In this document: positions 1-10,249 of the stretch, one piece after another | How positions within the stretch are numbered: the first letter of the stretch is position 1 | How the letters are laid out: each line of letters starts with the position of its first letter | DNA from: Takakia lepidozioides | Taxonomy: Eukaryota > Streptophyta > Takakiopsida > Takakiales > Takakiaceae | NCBI GenBank assembly: GCA_030704615.1 | Contig: CM060731.1 | Location: forward strand, 12,524,001-12,588,000 | Reading direction: 5' to 3' | Length of the DNA: 64,000 bases | The notes under the pieces: generated by a model | Told to the model about the DNA's origin: nothing | Seen by the model: only the letters and a program-made list of their open reading frames with translations | Database searches by the model: none | Position numbers and translations under genes: made by a program

Positions 1-1441
1 GCCCATGGTTTGGTGAAGACTGTCCATGGATCTGTTGGTAAGGAGTTTATATGCAGATTTCTTGTTTGTCGAACTTTCTGTAAGGTCCGAAAGAGATTCC
101 ATATCTAGCCCACAAGAGTGTTGGAAAGACAAGCAAGAGGCGATCATGGGCTGAAGGAGGCCCGATTGTTCATTGAAGCCTCTGAATTTCGTAGAGACGA
201 GTTCGTCCTTAGAATAATGAGTCTGGTTCGGGCATGCAGGACATTCAAAATCATCTTGCTACTGTATGCTTCTAGATAATTTGAAATGCGATAGAGTAGC
301 AAGAAGCACTTTAATGATACGATTAGTGTGGTGGAACTCGCTTGTGTGCTTCACATCACATTCATGGATGAAGGTCCACGGGCTGGGGGCCACTTCGTCC
401 ACCCCATTGACGTTTGCCCACCAGGTAGGTTGACACCCTTCAACAGCCATTACAACTGGTGGGACCTTTCCAACAGCCTCGAGGGAGAAAAAAGGGACAA
501 CAACGATTTCTAAGTTTGACCTTTTCCAAGTCCCGATTCTTTAATGAGAGAATTGTCTAGATCAAATGGTTTCGTCTTCACAGCTGACTGCATGATCATC
601 ATGACACACTGGCGCTTCTTTAACCAGGCCCAGGGGCTGGTTCGGACATGTGATCTGTGTTATTTTTGCACAGCTGCACTGTACATAGTTGCTGCCAAAT
701 GGTATCGAGCTTCCATTTCAGCTGCACATGCTTTAATCACAGCACACGTATTAAACTAGAGATCTAAGTTACAAATCCCATCATTCGACGCTCCACTTCA
801 CACATCAGGTATCAGGTAGGTAGAGTTGGACTGTCTGACATTGTTTTCTCGTATTCTCTCCTAAGCAGCCGAGTTTCAGAACTATCGAATGAGGATTGAA
901 GCAGGGAGTTACAAATTTCAAAGGGCCCCCGGATCCTGGGATTCAAGTAGGGGTGATGATGGGGAACAATTGAGCTCATTGATTAGTGCCCTGACCTTAT
1001 TGTGGACCTTGTAGCACAATCTAAACACATAACTGTTGAAGCGTACACATCTGATCCGCACAAAGGGTTTGTAGCCGAAAATTCCCACTTTGTGGACATC
1101 CAGGACAGGTCAGCAGACAGCCCTCCTCGTTTCCTTCCTCACGGGCGGTGTTATATGAGACATTGGCACAAGTCTAGGGAGATATCACCCACGTTCCGGC
1201 TGTTAAGAAAGGTTTCCTTGGGACCCACTGGACAAAATCCATTAATCTGCACGGCAGAATCAACCAAATACTGATCTAACACCACGGCCAACTGTGTGAC
1301 TTGAAACAGTCTCACAGTCACAGTTCAATGAGGCACAGATTACTGAGACTGCAGTAATTTGAGATCTAGATGCATCTTCCCAGGTGCCTTACAAAGCATA
1401 TGACTTGAGTGGACTAGTGAACACTTTTCTTCCTCGGTATT
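1..1441. other. No recognisable gene
   Basis: Only short open frames are present, none with a domain I recognise on either strand. No repeat or RNA gene is evident. It may be decayed intergenic DNA downstream of the dioxygenase relic. Confidence 0.5.
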
Positions 1442-2817
1442 TCATTCATCTCCATAAACGAAAGGCTTGTATTGCAAGGGGTGGGCTGCATCGATCAATG
1501 CTGGTGGAGGCTGAATGAATGTGGTAGGGTCAGGACCGAAGAAGTAAGCCATCGACAATCTTGGCTGTGTTGCATTCACGAGACCTCTGTGCTCACACTC
1601 TTCACCCGCCCGTTACTCCATGCCTGCAACACCCAACAAACTGATTTTGATCACAATTTGCAAGTCTGCCAAGTAAGGAAAGGAAATTGGTCGGGTGAAT
1701 TATCTCAGTGGCGCCCGCTCATACGTGTGGTAGAGAGTCTTAAAGGTACCTGTAATGTGTCCCCAACGTTGACGACGAGGCAATCTCGACGGGGCCTTGT
1801 GGTCCAGGTATTGTCCTTCAAAATTTGCAGGCCAGAAACCTCATCTTGGAGCAGAATTGCGAGCACATTGTAATCTGAATGCGCGCCCAGACCAATTGTA
1901 AGGGAGGGGCTGCGGGCATGGTGGATAGTAGTTCATCCGAAACACGGATAATGAATTATTTCTCGTGGTCACGTGTTGGGAGAAAGTATCTGGGTCGAGT
2001 CCAAGCCCCCGTGCCATCAACTCCATAAATGTGTTCCGGCTGTATACTCCTGCACGGCACCGCTCCAAGGCTCTGGACATAAAACCCAAAAGTAACTCCG
2101 GGAGCATACCATATTTCTAGAAAGTTGAAATTCTACTCTCCGCTTAACAATAATGTATCCCGGATGCCTGATATAATTCTGCAGTTCTGTATAGATATAG
2201 CTCATTTGAAGAAATGTTGAAATGTCTTCTTGTATACCGAGCTAAACATATCATCGACAGACAAATAACATTACAAATCGATAGTGTGTGCGCTCACCAG
2301 AAATCTGGAACCTTGAAGTCCGATTCTCTCGGCATGATCTCTAACATGTGGACTGGGGTCACTTCCACGTTGAAAATCTCCAGTCATGCATCATCGTAAT
2401 AGGTCCGACCCTTTGGAAGACCATACCCAAAGAAATTTGTCGAGGCACTTGCGACCGCCCTCTGCTTCTGCTCAAACGGCAGCTCAAACAAGCGGTGACC
2501 CTGTGCACGCACTCGGTCCAGCACAGATAGAGGCACAATGTGGTTCATCACCTGGAAGAAACCTCACTCACTACATGCCGCAACCAACTCTCTGGCAACT
2601 CTCTCAGTTGCCTCGTCCTCAGTGAAAACCCCTGCTAGAATTCGTAACCGTCAAAAACGTCATGGGCCGCTTTGTTGGGGCGTTGTTCTTCAGGTGTCAC
2701 ATACTCGGACAGATTTTTACCTTGCAGAAGGCCTGAAATATTGACAAGCGCTTGAAAGAAGGTGGGAGTGGCAAGCAGCACGGAGGAGGGACTGGTGGGT
2801 GGGAGCTGAGCTTCCAT
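1442..2817 (-). pseudogene. 2-oxoglutarate/Fe(II)-dependent dioxygenase pseudogene (plant DOXC type)
   Basis: Read from 2817 down to 1442, the pieces of a plant 2OG-Fe(II) oxygenase appear in order. They are an N-terminal part with GFFQVMNH, then GYGLPKG, the NYYPPCPQP motif, GAHSDYN with the iron-binding His-x-Asp, ILLQDEVSGLQ, VVNVGDTLQ, and a C-terminal exon with PRLSMAYFFGPDP (the R-x-S that binds 2-oxoglutarate) ending at TGA 1442. At least one intron is plausible, after VGDTLQ at a GT donor. The gene is broken. Two positions where the family has Trp are TGA (2564-2566 and 2384-2386). An extra C sits in the run at 1906-1909, and one base is missing near 1593-1596 just before the distal iron-binding His. 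A further frame change lies near 2030. Such enzymes hydroxylate or desaturate hormones or specialised metabolites; the substrate cannot be told. Family and decay are clear, exact exon borders are not. Confidence 0.85.
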
Positions 2818-4153
2818 CAGATCAGCCAATTTACGATCAGTAGGGAACACACACAGCACCCACAACAGTTCAGATCTGCGATGCGTTTGCAGCTCGTGAA
2901 GCGACTTTTTCTACACAGTGGAGATATTTCTCCTTCCTCGACTGGCTCTTGGGTATATGGGGATTGCAGCGCTTAGAGCATACTAGGCTAGGTGGGGAGG
3001 ATCGAGGATCTGTCACAGACGATGTCAGTTCCAAATCCAGTCACACGATTAATACCTAGAAGCATCGTCACCTTCACATCCAAACTGCACACTACATCCA
3101 GGGACTCCGATTAAATTCCGCATACGTAGTGGGCCTGAGTTGTGGGCTGTCGCTCCCAAGCTCTGGACAAGAAGACCGAGGCCTGCTCATCAAATCTTGC
3201 AGACCGATTGAACCCACGTGTACATCAAGGTCGGAGACTAGTTTAGCGTAGAGCAGGAATAGGGTGCCATAGTGTCACGTCATTTTTGCCACGTCGTCGT
3301 CGTCAGCCATGTCATCGTCGTTTAAGAACATGCTCGGACTGCCCGAAAATAACCGGGAGAGAGAGCATGGTGGATGCTGCACAATCTTTTTTCATTTCTA
3401 AATGGGGACTGGCTGCAGTCTGAGGATTCCAGCTCTACAATCCACTCCCAGAACCAAATTGGCCAAGGAGATATTCAATTCCCAGATACCCCACTTTGAA
3501 TGAATCGGATGCAACGAACACCGGTGCAACTGGCAACATTCTCGCTTACAGATGTGCAGTTGAATAAGAGTCCAGGAGGCTGTTGAATCTATGTTCGTGT
3601 ACAGAAAACAAGATTAGCAATTTCCTGACTAGTCCACTTGCGGCGCTTGTCCCACTTGGTTCCCTAGATCAACTGGAGGATTGGAAGGTTTGTGCGAGGA
3701 GATTTGACATGTTCATCATACATTAATTTGACAGATATGGCCTCCAAACAAGTTCTTCTTCAAGAATATTGCGGGATCGGCATTGCACAGCAGGCTAGAA
3801 GATGCGATTTCCTAGGTTGGTATTTGGTACGCCCTCTTGATCATCTCATTGCTAATGTGCCTATTTACCAAATGCTTGAACCACCCTTCACATCTGCTGA
3901 CCTTTAAACCCTAGAGATCTAGGGAGTAAGAGAGGGTCATCAGATGTTGCTTGCCATGCGCTTGGGACTATATACCCTAAGCCCGGTTTAGACAGAGCAG
4001 GGAGACAGACAATGGTCTGTAGTGCCAAGGGTCCAACTGGTGGCACCGAAAATTAACTGCTGCTAACGATTGTTGACTTTACCTGCTCTAAGCTTTCCTA
4101 GAAATTATGAGAGTTCCAAATGTTTGAAATAATTATTCATTGTAACTGTGTCG
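2818..4153. other. Intergenic, no gene seen
   Basis: Short open frames only. It contains a CGTCGT-type trinucleotide run near 3290-3325. Nothing can be assigned to a family. Confidence 0.45.
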
Positions 4154-5155
4154 TTATTGGCACTGAGATCTCGATTTCTTCAGTCCCCAGGAAGACTTCC
4201 CTCTGACAATCTCAGAACCTGCCTCCAATCGCAGCAAGTGTGTAAACTCGAAGGGCTCATCATACCACCAACTTGGATTACTGGTGAATACAGCCAGCAA
4301 AGCTCTCTCTGCACTTGAAAATGTCCAGGATTCAGTTGGATTTGTTTCCGATTCAGAGTCAGCTTGGCTTTCGTTTTCAGATTGCTTTACATGAGGGACA
4401 GGTGTGTCGTCGGGGCTTGTCAGAGACTGGACAACATCTGATGCCCCACATTTGCCCCGGTATTGCAGAGTTATAGTAGACAGTTCATGAGACTCCAGCA
4501 CGGCTGGGGGCACAGTCTGCACATAGAAAACAACAGTTGTACAGTCAAATCACCATTTTCTCACCATTCATATGAGTGATTGATCAGCTTTAAAGCCAGG
4601 GCAATACTAATGTATCCAGTCTGAATTTGACTTCCATCATCCAACCAATGTACTTGACATTGTTAACGTGTTGATTCATGTCCAAGTACCGCGGCTGCAA
4701 TTTGCAAGAGGGAGCAATATCCACTGTTGGGTAGCCAGGACATTCACAGGTCCGAGCTCTCATGATCAGCTGTCTTGGGCTTACATTGATCGTGTTCATT
4801 AGACAGTTGCAATTTATATAATGTCTTTTCCAGTGTATATGTGAGCTTTGGGACATCATTGATCATAGACGTTAAGTGTTGTCCAAGTCCAATTGTTCCT
4901 TAAAGTACCTAGCTGTACGAAGCTAATGTATAGATCTAATTGGAATTACTGTCCAAGACAAGGGAACTTTGATCCTTTTTCTCCGTGCCGAGGTCTGACT
5001 GTATGTGGTCTGCAGAATGATCAAGTTTTGATATGTTTGTTGAGATCTCATTGGGGATCGCATAGCATTCAAGGAAGAAAGGAGAAACCTCTGCTCTAAC
5101 TTCATAGGGCATCTTAGATAGCTTCAGTGTTTTTTCGTACATCATCGCCCATGTG
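4154..5155 (-). pseudogene. Acyl-ACP thioesterase FATB fragment, 5'-truncated
   Basis: Three blocks correspond to the last three exons of the intact FATB at 16343-19677: 5155 to about 4989 (KLSKMP, YEVRAEVSPFF), 4694-4632 (LDMNQHVNNVKYIGWMME) and 4516-4154 (LESHELSTITLQY up to SEIVRGKSSW and a stop). The first four exons, encoding transit peptide and N-terminal hotdog, are missing; upstream sequence is PPR gene. Decay signs are visible. The block before the catalytic Asn-x-His is two residues shorter than in the intact copy. The EYRREC segment reads QYRGKC, replacing the Glu expected to be catalytic with Lys. The 5' splice sites of the first two blocks read GC and GTCAAA rather than GTAAC. 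FATB releases saturated fatty acids from ACP in plastids; this copy cannot do so. It lies just downstream of, and in the same direction as, the minus-strand PPR gene. Confidence 0.85.
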
Positions 5156-5377
5156 CTGCAGAATCAGGAGGCAACACCCAAAGTTAATCCAGGCTTCCTT
5201 TGCCTGGTAAAAGCAGCCTGCCTAAAATCCAACATCATATAGTTGATTAGTTACCCTTGTGCAGTTTGGCTCAAGATTGTAAGCGGCTCAAATTTATATG
5301 GAATCACTGTCTCATGAATATATGTTTCACATGTACTATACACAACCGACACACACCTTCCTAGAAATAATGTCATT

Positions 5378-7813
5378 TCACCAATAATCCCCACAAGAAC
5401 AAACTCCATCTTCAAAGTGGTGAAAGCGGTTAGTATCTCGTACAGCAATGGCACGCCCAACAATCCTTGAGATGAACTTGGTGGCGGTGTGGCAGTCACC
5501 ACACACCCGAAGATTCTTGATGATGCGGAGAGGTGTCCCAGGGGCTGTGCTGATCAGCCCAAAACCAATGGCCAGCTTCTCACTGTGGTGGCACAGAGAA
5601 AATTCCTTTTGCTCCTCCTCCACATCATGCAATACAAAGCGCGTGTCAGGCACATACCCTGCCTCCTTCATCTGCCCAGACAATCTTCTCAGCTCAGCAT
5701 GGATTTCCTCAATTCCTGGATGCAATTTGTCGTCTACAACAAAGCTGTGCACCCTGTCGCCAACTTCAATGCAGCTGCGACCTGGCTCCTTTCTAACCCC
5801 CCTGAAATTCATCATTTTTCTCACCTTTGCAGTCTCATCCCACCTGCCAGCTGCGGCATAGATATTGGATAGCAACACATAAGTTGCGGCATCCTGTTCG
5901 TCCCACTCGAGAATAGCTGTTGCTGCACGTTCTGCCATCTCCACATCGCAATGAATTCTGCAGGCGCCAAGCAAGGCCCTCCACACCACAGCATTAGGTT
6001 TCATTGGCATTCTGTTAATCAAGTCCTCTGCCTCAACTAATTGTCCCGCACGGCCAAGAAGGTCCACCATGCAGCCAAAGTGCTCCATTGCTGGAGTGAT
6101 GCCATGATCTTGACTCAGGGAGTTGAAGTAGAATCTGCCTTCATCCACTAGGCCAGCATGGCTACATGCAGAGAGTACACATGTAAACGTGGTACTGTTC
6201 AGCTTGAAGCCTTTCATTTGCATTTCATGAGAGAGTTGCAGGGCCTCCATATCACAACCATGCTGGGCATATCCTGAGATCATCGCGGTCCACGACACCA
6301 CATCCCGTTGTGCCATATTGTCAAACACTGCCTCTGCATCCTTGAGGCTCCCGCATTTGGCATACATGTCGACCAGGGTATTGTTCAGACTTACATCTGG
6401 TACAATTCCAGATGTTATAATGTCACAATGGACCTCTTTGCCCTTATCCAGGGCTGCCAGGCTTGCACACGCATTGCAAACGCAAATGAATGTGACCCGG
6501 TTAGGCTTCACCCCTACCCGCACCATTTGCGCATAGGTTTCCAAAGCCTCCAGCCCGTACCCACGCTGGGCATATCCTGCGATCATCGCATTCCAGGACA
6601 CCACATTTTTCTCATCCATATTGTCGAACACTCCCTTTGCATCTTCGATGCTGCAGCATTTCGCATACATGTCCACGAGGGCAGTGTTCAGGATGACATC
6701 TGGTACAATTGCAGCTTTGATGATGTCACGATGGACCTCTTTGCCCTTTTCAAGGGCTGCCAGGCTCGCACACGCATTACAAATGCAAACAAACGTGATG
6801 TTGTTGGGCTTCATCCCTTCCTGCATCATTTGCTCATAGGTCTCCAAAGCCTCCATCCCACACCCATGCTGTGCATATCCTGCAATCATAGCACTCCAAG
6901 ACACTACGTTTTGTTCAGCCATTTTGTCAAACACTCCCTTTGCATCTTTCATGCTGCCGCATTTGGCATACATGTCCACAAGAGCAGTGTTGAGAATGAC
7001 ATCTGGGACAATTCCAGCTTTGATGATGTCACTATGGACCTCTTTGCCTTTTTCCAGGGCTCCCAGGCTTGCACACGCATTGCAAACACAAACAAATGTG
7101 ACCCGGTTTGGCTTCCACCCTTCCCGCATCATTTGGACATATGTCTCCAAAGCTTTCTTACCACAACCATGCTTGGTAAATCCTGCCATCATTATATTCC
7201 ACGTGATCAAACTTCGTTCTGGCATTTTGTTGAACACTTGGTATGCATCCACGATGCTCCCACATTTGACATACATGTTCACAAGGGTGTTGTGTAGAAA
7301 AATGTTTGGCTTGAATCCACTTCGGATCATGTGAGAGTGCACCTGCTTGCCGGCTTCCAGTCCTTTCATCTCGATGCACGTACGCAAGAGACAGACACAA
7401 GTATGTGAATCTGCTGAGATTCCTCCTCGGTTCAAAATCTGGAGAGCCTCTTTCAGTTGCCCCACCTCACATAGCCTCCTCACATGCCCAGAAGTGCTAG
7501 AAGAGGTAGTGTGGACACCCACTTTTGGTCCCCTCTGGGAAGCTGTGGTCATGGTGTAGGTGCCTGATTTTATGAACTGTGCCGCTGCTGCTGCTTCCAA
7601 TTCACCACCGACCCATGCAGATATGTTGTGGCTATCAATCCACAGGGAAAGACCATCAACCCAAAGGACCTCTTGCGTGCGCTGCTTGTGTCTGTACTCG
7701 GGTGATCTCGGATTGGTCTGGGAGGACCACCACGGTGCAGCTGAGCACCCATAGATAGACAATACGATCATACCAGAGTTCTGCCTCGGACTCCTTTCAT
7801 GTCCTATGTACAT
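5378..7813 (-). CDS. PLS-class PPR-DYW RNA editing factor with an OSB PDF half-motif at its N-terminus
   Basis: One uninterrupted frame runs to TGA after a C-terminal GDYW. It holds a PLS-type PPR array with three near-identical 101-residue triplets (GIVPDVILNTALVDMYAKC type), then E/E+ motifs with the PG box (EPGRSCIEV), and a DYW deaminase domain with the zinc ligands HSE, CGDCH and the FHHF...CSCGDYW tail. Such proteins bind organellar RNA and convert a specific C to U. The frame is open further upstream, but 7813 is its first ATG. An acceptor at 7718-7720 (CAG) may instead mark an exon start at 7717. That exon begins with PRSPEYRHK, the second half of an OSB PDF motif, and changes after WVDG into a second PDF-like end (SLWIDS...AWVGGELE). 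This hybrid looks like a fusion of the second and third PDF motifs of the plus-strand paralogue. The N-terminal exon and transit peptide are not identified, so function is likely but not assured. Confidence 0.8.
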   Translation of the reverse strand: MYIGHERSPRQNSGMIVLSIYGCSAAPWWSSQTNPRSPEYRHKQRTQEVLWVDGLSLWIDSHNISAWVGGELEAAAAAQFIKSGTYTMTTASQRGPKVGVHTTSSSTSGHVRRLCEVGQLKEALQILNRGGISADSHTCVCLLRTCIEMKGLEAGKQVHSHMIRSGFKPNIFLHNTLVNMYVKCGSIVDAYQVFNKMPERSLITWNIMMAGFTKHGCGKKALETYVQMMREGWKPNRVTFVCVCNACASLGALEKGKEVHSDIIKAGIVPDVILNTALVDMYAKCGSMKDAKGVFDKMAEQNVVSWSAMIAGYAQHGCGMEALETYEQMMQEGMKPNNITFVCICNACASLAALEKGKEVHRDIIKAAIVPDVILNTALVDMYAKCCSIEDAKGVFDNMDEKNVVSWNAMIAGYAQRGYGLEALETYAQMVRVGVKPNRVTFICVCNACASLAALDKGKEVHCDIITSGIVPDVSLNNTLVDMYAKCGSLKDAEAVFDNMAQRDVVSWTAMISGYAQHGCDMEALQLSHEMQMKGFKLNSTTFTCVLSACSHAGLVDEGRFYFNSLSQDHGITPAMEHFGCMVDLLGRAGQLVEAEDLINRMPMKPNAVVWRALLGACRIHCDVEMAERAATAILEWDEQDAATYVLLSNIYAAAGRWDETAKVRKMMNFRGVRKEPGRSCIEVGDRVHSFVVDDKLHPGIEEIHAELRRLSGQMKEAGYVPDTRFVLHDVEEEQKEFSLCHHSEKLAIGFGLISTAPGTPLRIIKNLRVCGDCHTATKFISRIVGRAIAVRDTNRFHHFEDGVCSCGDYW

Positions 7814-7829
7814 GAAGAAAGCTCGCCTT

Positions 7830-8587
7830 GTCAATGCTACTGTCCCACCATTGTGAAAGTGGAGTTCTTAACATACATGTTGACGAGGGTGTTGTGTAGA
7901 AAAACGTCTGGCTTGAATCCACTTTGGATAATGTGAGCACCCACCTGCTTTCCAGCCTGCAGGCCTTCATCTTGATGGTACTTATGCAAGAGACAGACAT
8001 AAGTATCTGAATTTGCTGAAATGCCTCCTAGGTATAAAGTCTGTAGAGCCTCTTTCAGTCAGCCTGCCTCACATAGCATCCTCACATGCCCAGAAGTGGC
8101 ATTGTGGACTCCCTGGGTCCCTTTTCAGAAGTTGTGGTCATGGTAGAGGTGTCTAATTCTATCAAATGTGCTGCTGCTTCCAGTTGACCATCTACCCATG
8201 CAGGTTTCTTGTGTATCGATCCACAGGGAATCATAGATAATCTTGTGCTTGAAATCTGGCCCCTTGGGTGAATCTGGACCCACACTCTATCCTTGTCTTG
8301 CTGCTAGCAGCTGATAATGACAGCCTACACTTGTTCTAGCAAACACCCCAACCCTACTCATCACACACTAGTTCATATGCGGAATTGTTTTGAAGACTTG
8401 AAAAATGTATTGGGAGAGAAAGGATGACGATTTCCAGGAAAGCTGTGCATTGCATCTTGTTGTCTGCTTATCTCTCTAATCTAACGGGCACTCACCTTTT
8501 TGCCTCGATTTTCAGCACTGACTGGGGTCGGAAAAATATTCATTCAAGAGCTTGTCCTCGTCTCTGTTAGCTGTTTTTGATACGTTC
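7830..8587 (-). pseudogene. Truncated OSB/PPR fusion relic
   Basis: This third copy of the PPR locus matches the plus-strand gene in the same order. It has a PDF first-half exon starting after an AG at about 8588 (DEDKLLNEYFSDPSQ), an intron with a GTGAGT donor, a PDF second half around 8285-8190 (KKPAWVDGQLEA), then the start of the PPR region down to about 7830 (SGFKPDVFLHNTLVNMYVK in a shifted frame). The PDF tryptophans after PSQ are lost to TGC TGA. Several frameshifts break the rest, and it stops within the first PPR block, right where the longer minus-strand gene begins. Confidence 0.8.
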
Positions 8588-9552
8588 CTGCTCCACATTG
8601 GCAGTAGCATGTGAAATTCACTACAAACAACAGAAAGATACGAATTTGAGACAACCAATTCTATTGGAGTTGCCATTGCTTTATCTAGATTGGCAACGGG
8701 AAATAGTTTGGAGATGGTACGAGAAGTGTCCGGTGCTGAAGCAATTACAACATCTAGCATTGTGAGGGAGTTTTGCAGGTGGTGAAGGAAACCCTCTAAC
8801 TAGTTTGCATGCGTGCAGCAACTATCGGTGGATTGAAGACAATGGGAGGGGACTTGGGGACTTTGAGACGGGGCTTGCGTTCCAAAAGTCATGGAATGAT
8901 TGAAATCTGTTGATCAAACTCTTGGAATCGTATTATTGCTCCACAACTAGGTCAAGTCTTGCAAAGAGTATTTTACGTGATTCGAGATTCCATAGCCCGG
9001 GAATCGATGTGAATAATGCTGACACTCCCGATCAAGGTACAAGGCAAGCAGAGATCACTTCCTCGGCGACAGTGAGGAGATGACACACAGCTACATTGCC
9101 GTGGCAGCCAGCCCCTCCTTTAAGGTGACGTTGAATTCATCTTCTGCCTCTTTCTCACCCACCGGCGGGGATGGAAGCCTCGTCCGGCGTTCCGCTGACT
9201 GCGCATGCCGATTTCATACCCAAGGCCCTGTACTCTCGTTTCGGTCATGGGAGAGGCCTCGCGTCATGCATCAGATTAAGGGGCTGGGCTGTGGAGCTGA
9301 AAGCGGCATCCCCAATGACAGAGGACGGACTCCCTTGCATGTGCTTGCTCTGGTGCCTAGCCAACCTTCAGGGATGCCTTTCAAATTAGGTGATAACTCG
9401 AGACACATTGCTGTTTCCTTTCTTGGGCTCTTCGTGTTGTATGCACCGTAGGATCCAGGCTTGGAATTGTCTATTGAGCAATTCAGCACAAACGAATGCA
9501 GTATAGGCAAAAAAAAGGAACACGAGATAGTCAGCCAAGGCCGATAGTTGCA
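8588..9552. other. Divergent interval between the two PPR loci; possible transit-peptide exon at 9080-9451 (+)
   Basis: No conserved domain is visible. A plus-strand ATG frame at 9080-9451 begins with a Ser/Ala/Arg-rich, acid-poor stretch (MTHSYIAVAASPSFK and following) that resembles an organelle transit peptide. It could be the first exon of the plus-strand fusion gene, but no splice link is shown. The OB-fold that precedes PDF motifs in known OSB proteins was looked for here and not found. Confidence 0.3.
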
Positions 9553-9987
9553 TATCTGGCACGTAGGTCCTTCACAATGGTTGGACTGCAGCTTTGACGA
9601 GGTGAGAATTTTTCATGAATGATGTGAAAGGAGTGTGAGGGAGTTTGACTGAGCTCTGGTATGACAATGTTGTGTGGACTGATTGTAGCGCTGGTTGTTG
9701 AGTGAAGTTCGAATCTCCCTTTGCTCTGCTTTTAAGGTCAGTACGGTAGGTTTTTCTTCCTAATGCAGGGCATGAAAGTAGGATGCGCAAGGTAGTTTAC
9801 AAGGTAATTGGGAGGGTTGAGACTGTGGGTGCTCAGCTGCTCCCTGGTGGTTTTACAGATCAGTCCAAATCTTCAGACTACAGACATAACCAGTTAACAC
9901 AAGAGGGCTTGTGGAGCGAGGGTTGGTTCAACCCTCCTTTGGTGAAAGGAAAACTAATTGCCATGCCACATGATCGAGAACAGTATG
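9553..9987 (+). pseudogene. Decayed first PDF (OSB) motif of the fusion locus
   Basis: The first half, about 9553-9601, reads WHVGPSQWLD, three residues shorter than the other copies and with WW changed to WL. It is followed by a GTGAGA donor. The second half, 9859-9987, follows a TTTTACAG acceptor (SSDYRHNQLTQ, WSEGWFNPPLVKGKL) and ends at a GTGAGG donor. Relative to the second PDF copy the acceptor exon lacks one base, so the two halves do not join in frame. It is most likely a relic that may be skipped in splicing. Confidence 0.6.
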
Positions 9988-10249
9988 GTGAGGGTGGGAA
10001 GATATCAGAGTGCTGTTCTCATTCTGGTGTAGATGGTGGTGCTCGTTGGAAGCTTGCAGATGAGAGAGAGTATGACCCAAGCAAACTAATATTTTATACA
10101 TCTTTTCCAAGGGCCTCAAAAATGAACTTAGGACTGATGTTCGTATGTTCCTCATTGTGTAGAGTCCCACAGTGACTTGCATGAATGTTGGTGAAAGCTA
10201 TACTAGCATTCCTCCATAAAGGAACCTGTCCAAGTGTTGATACTGTCAG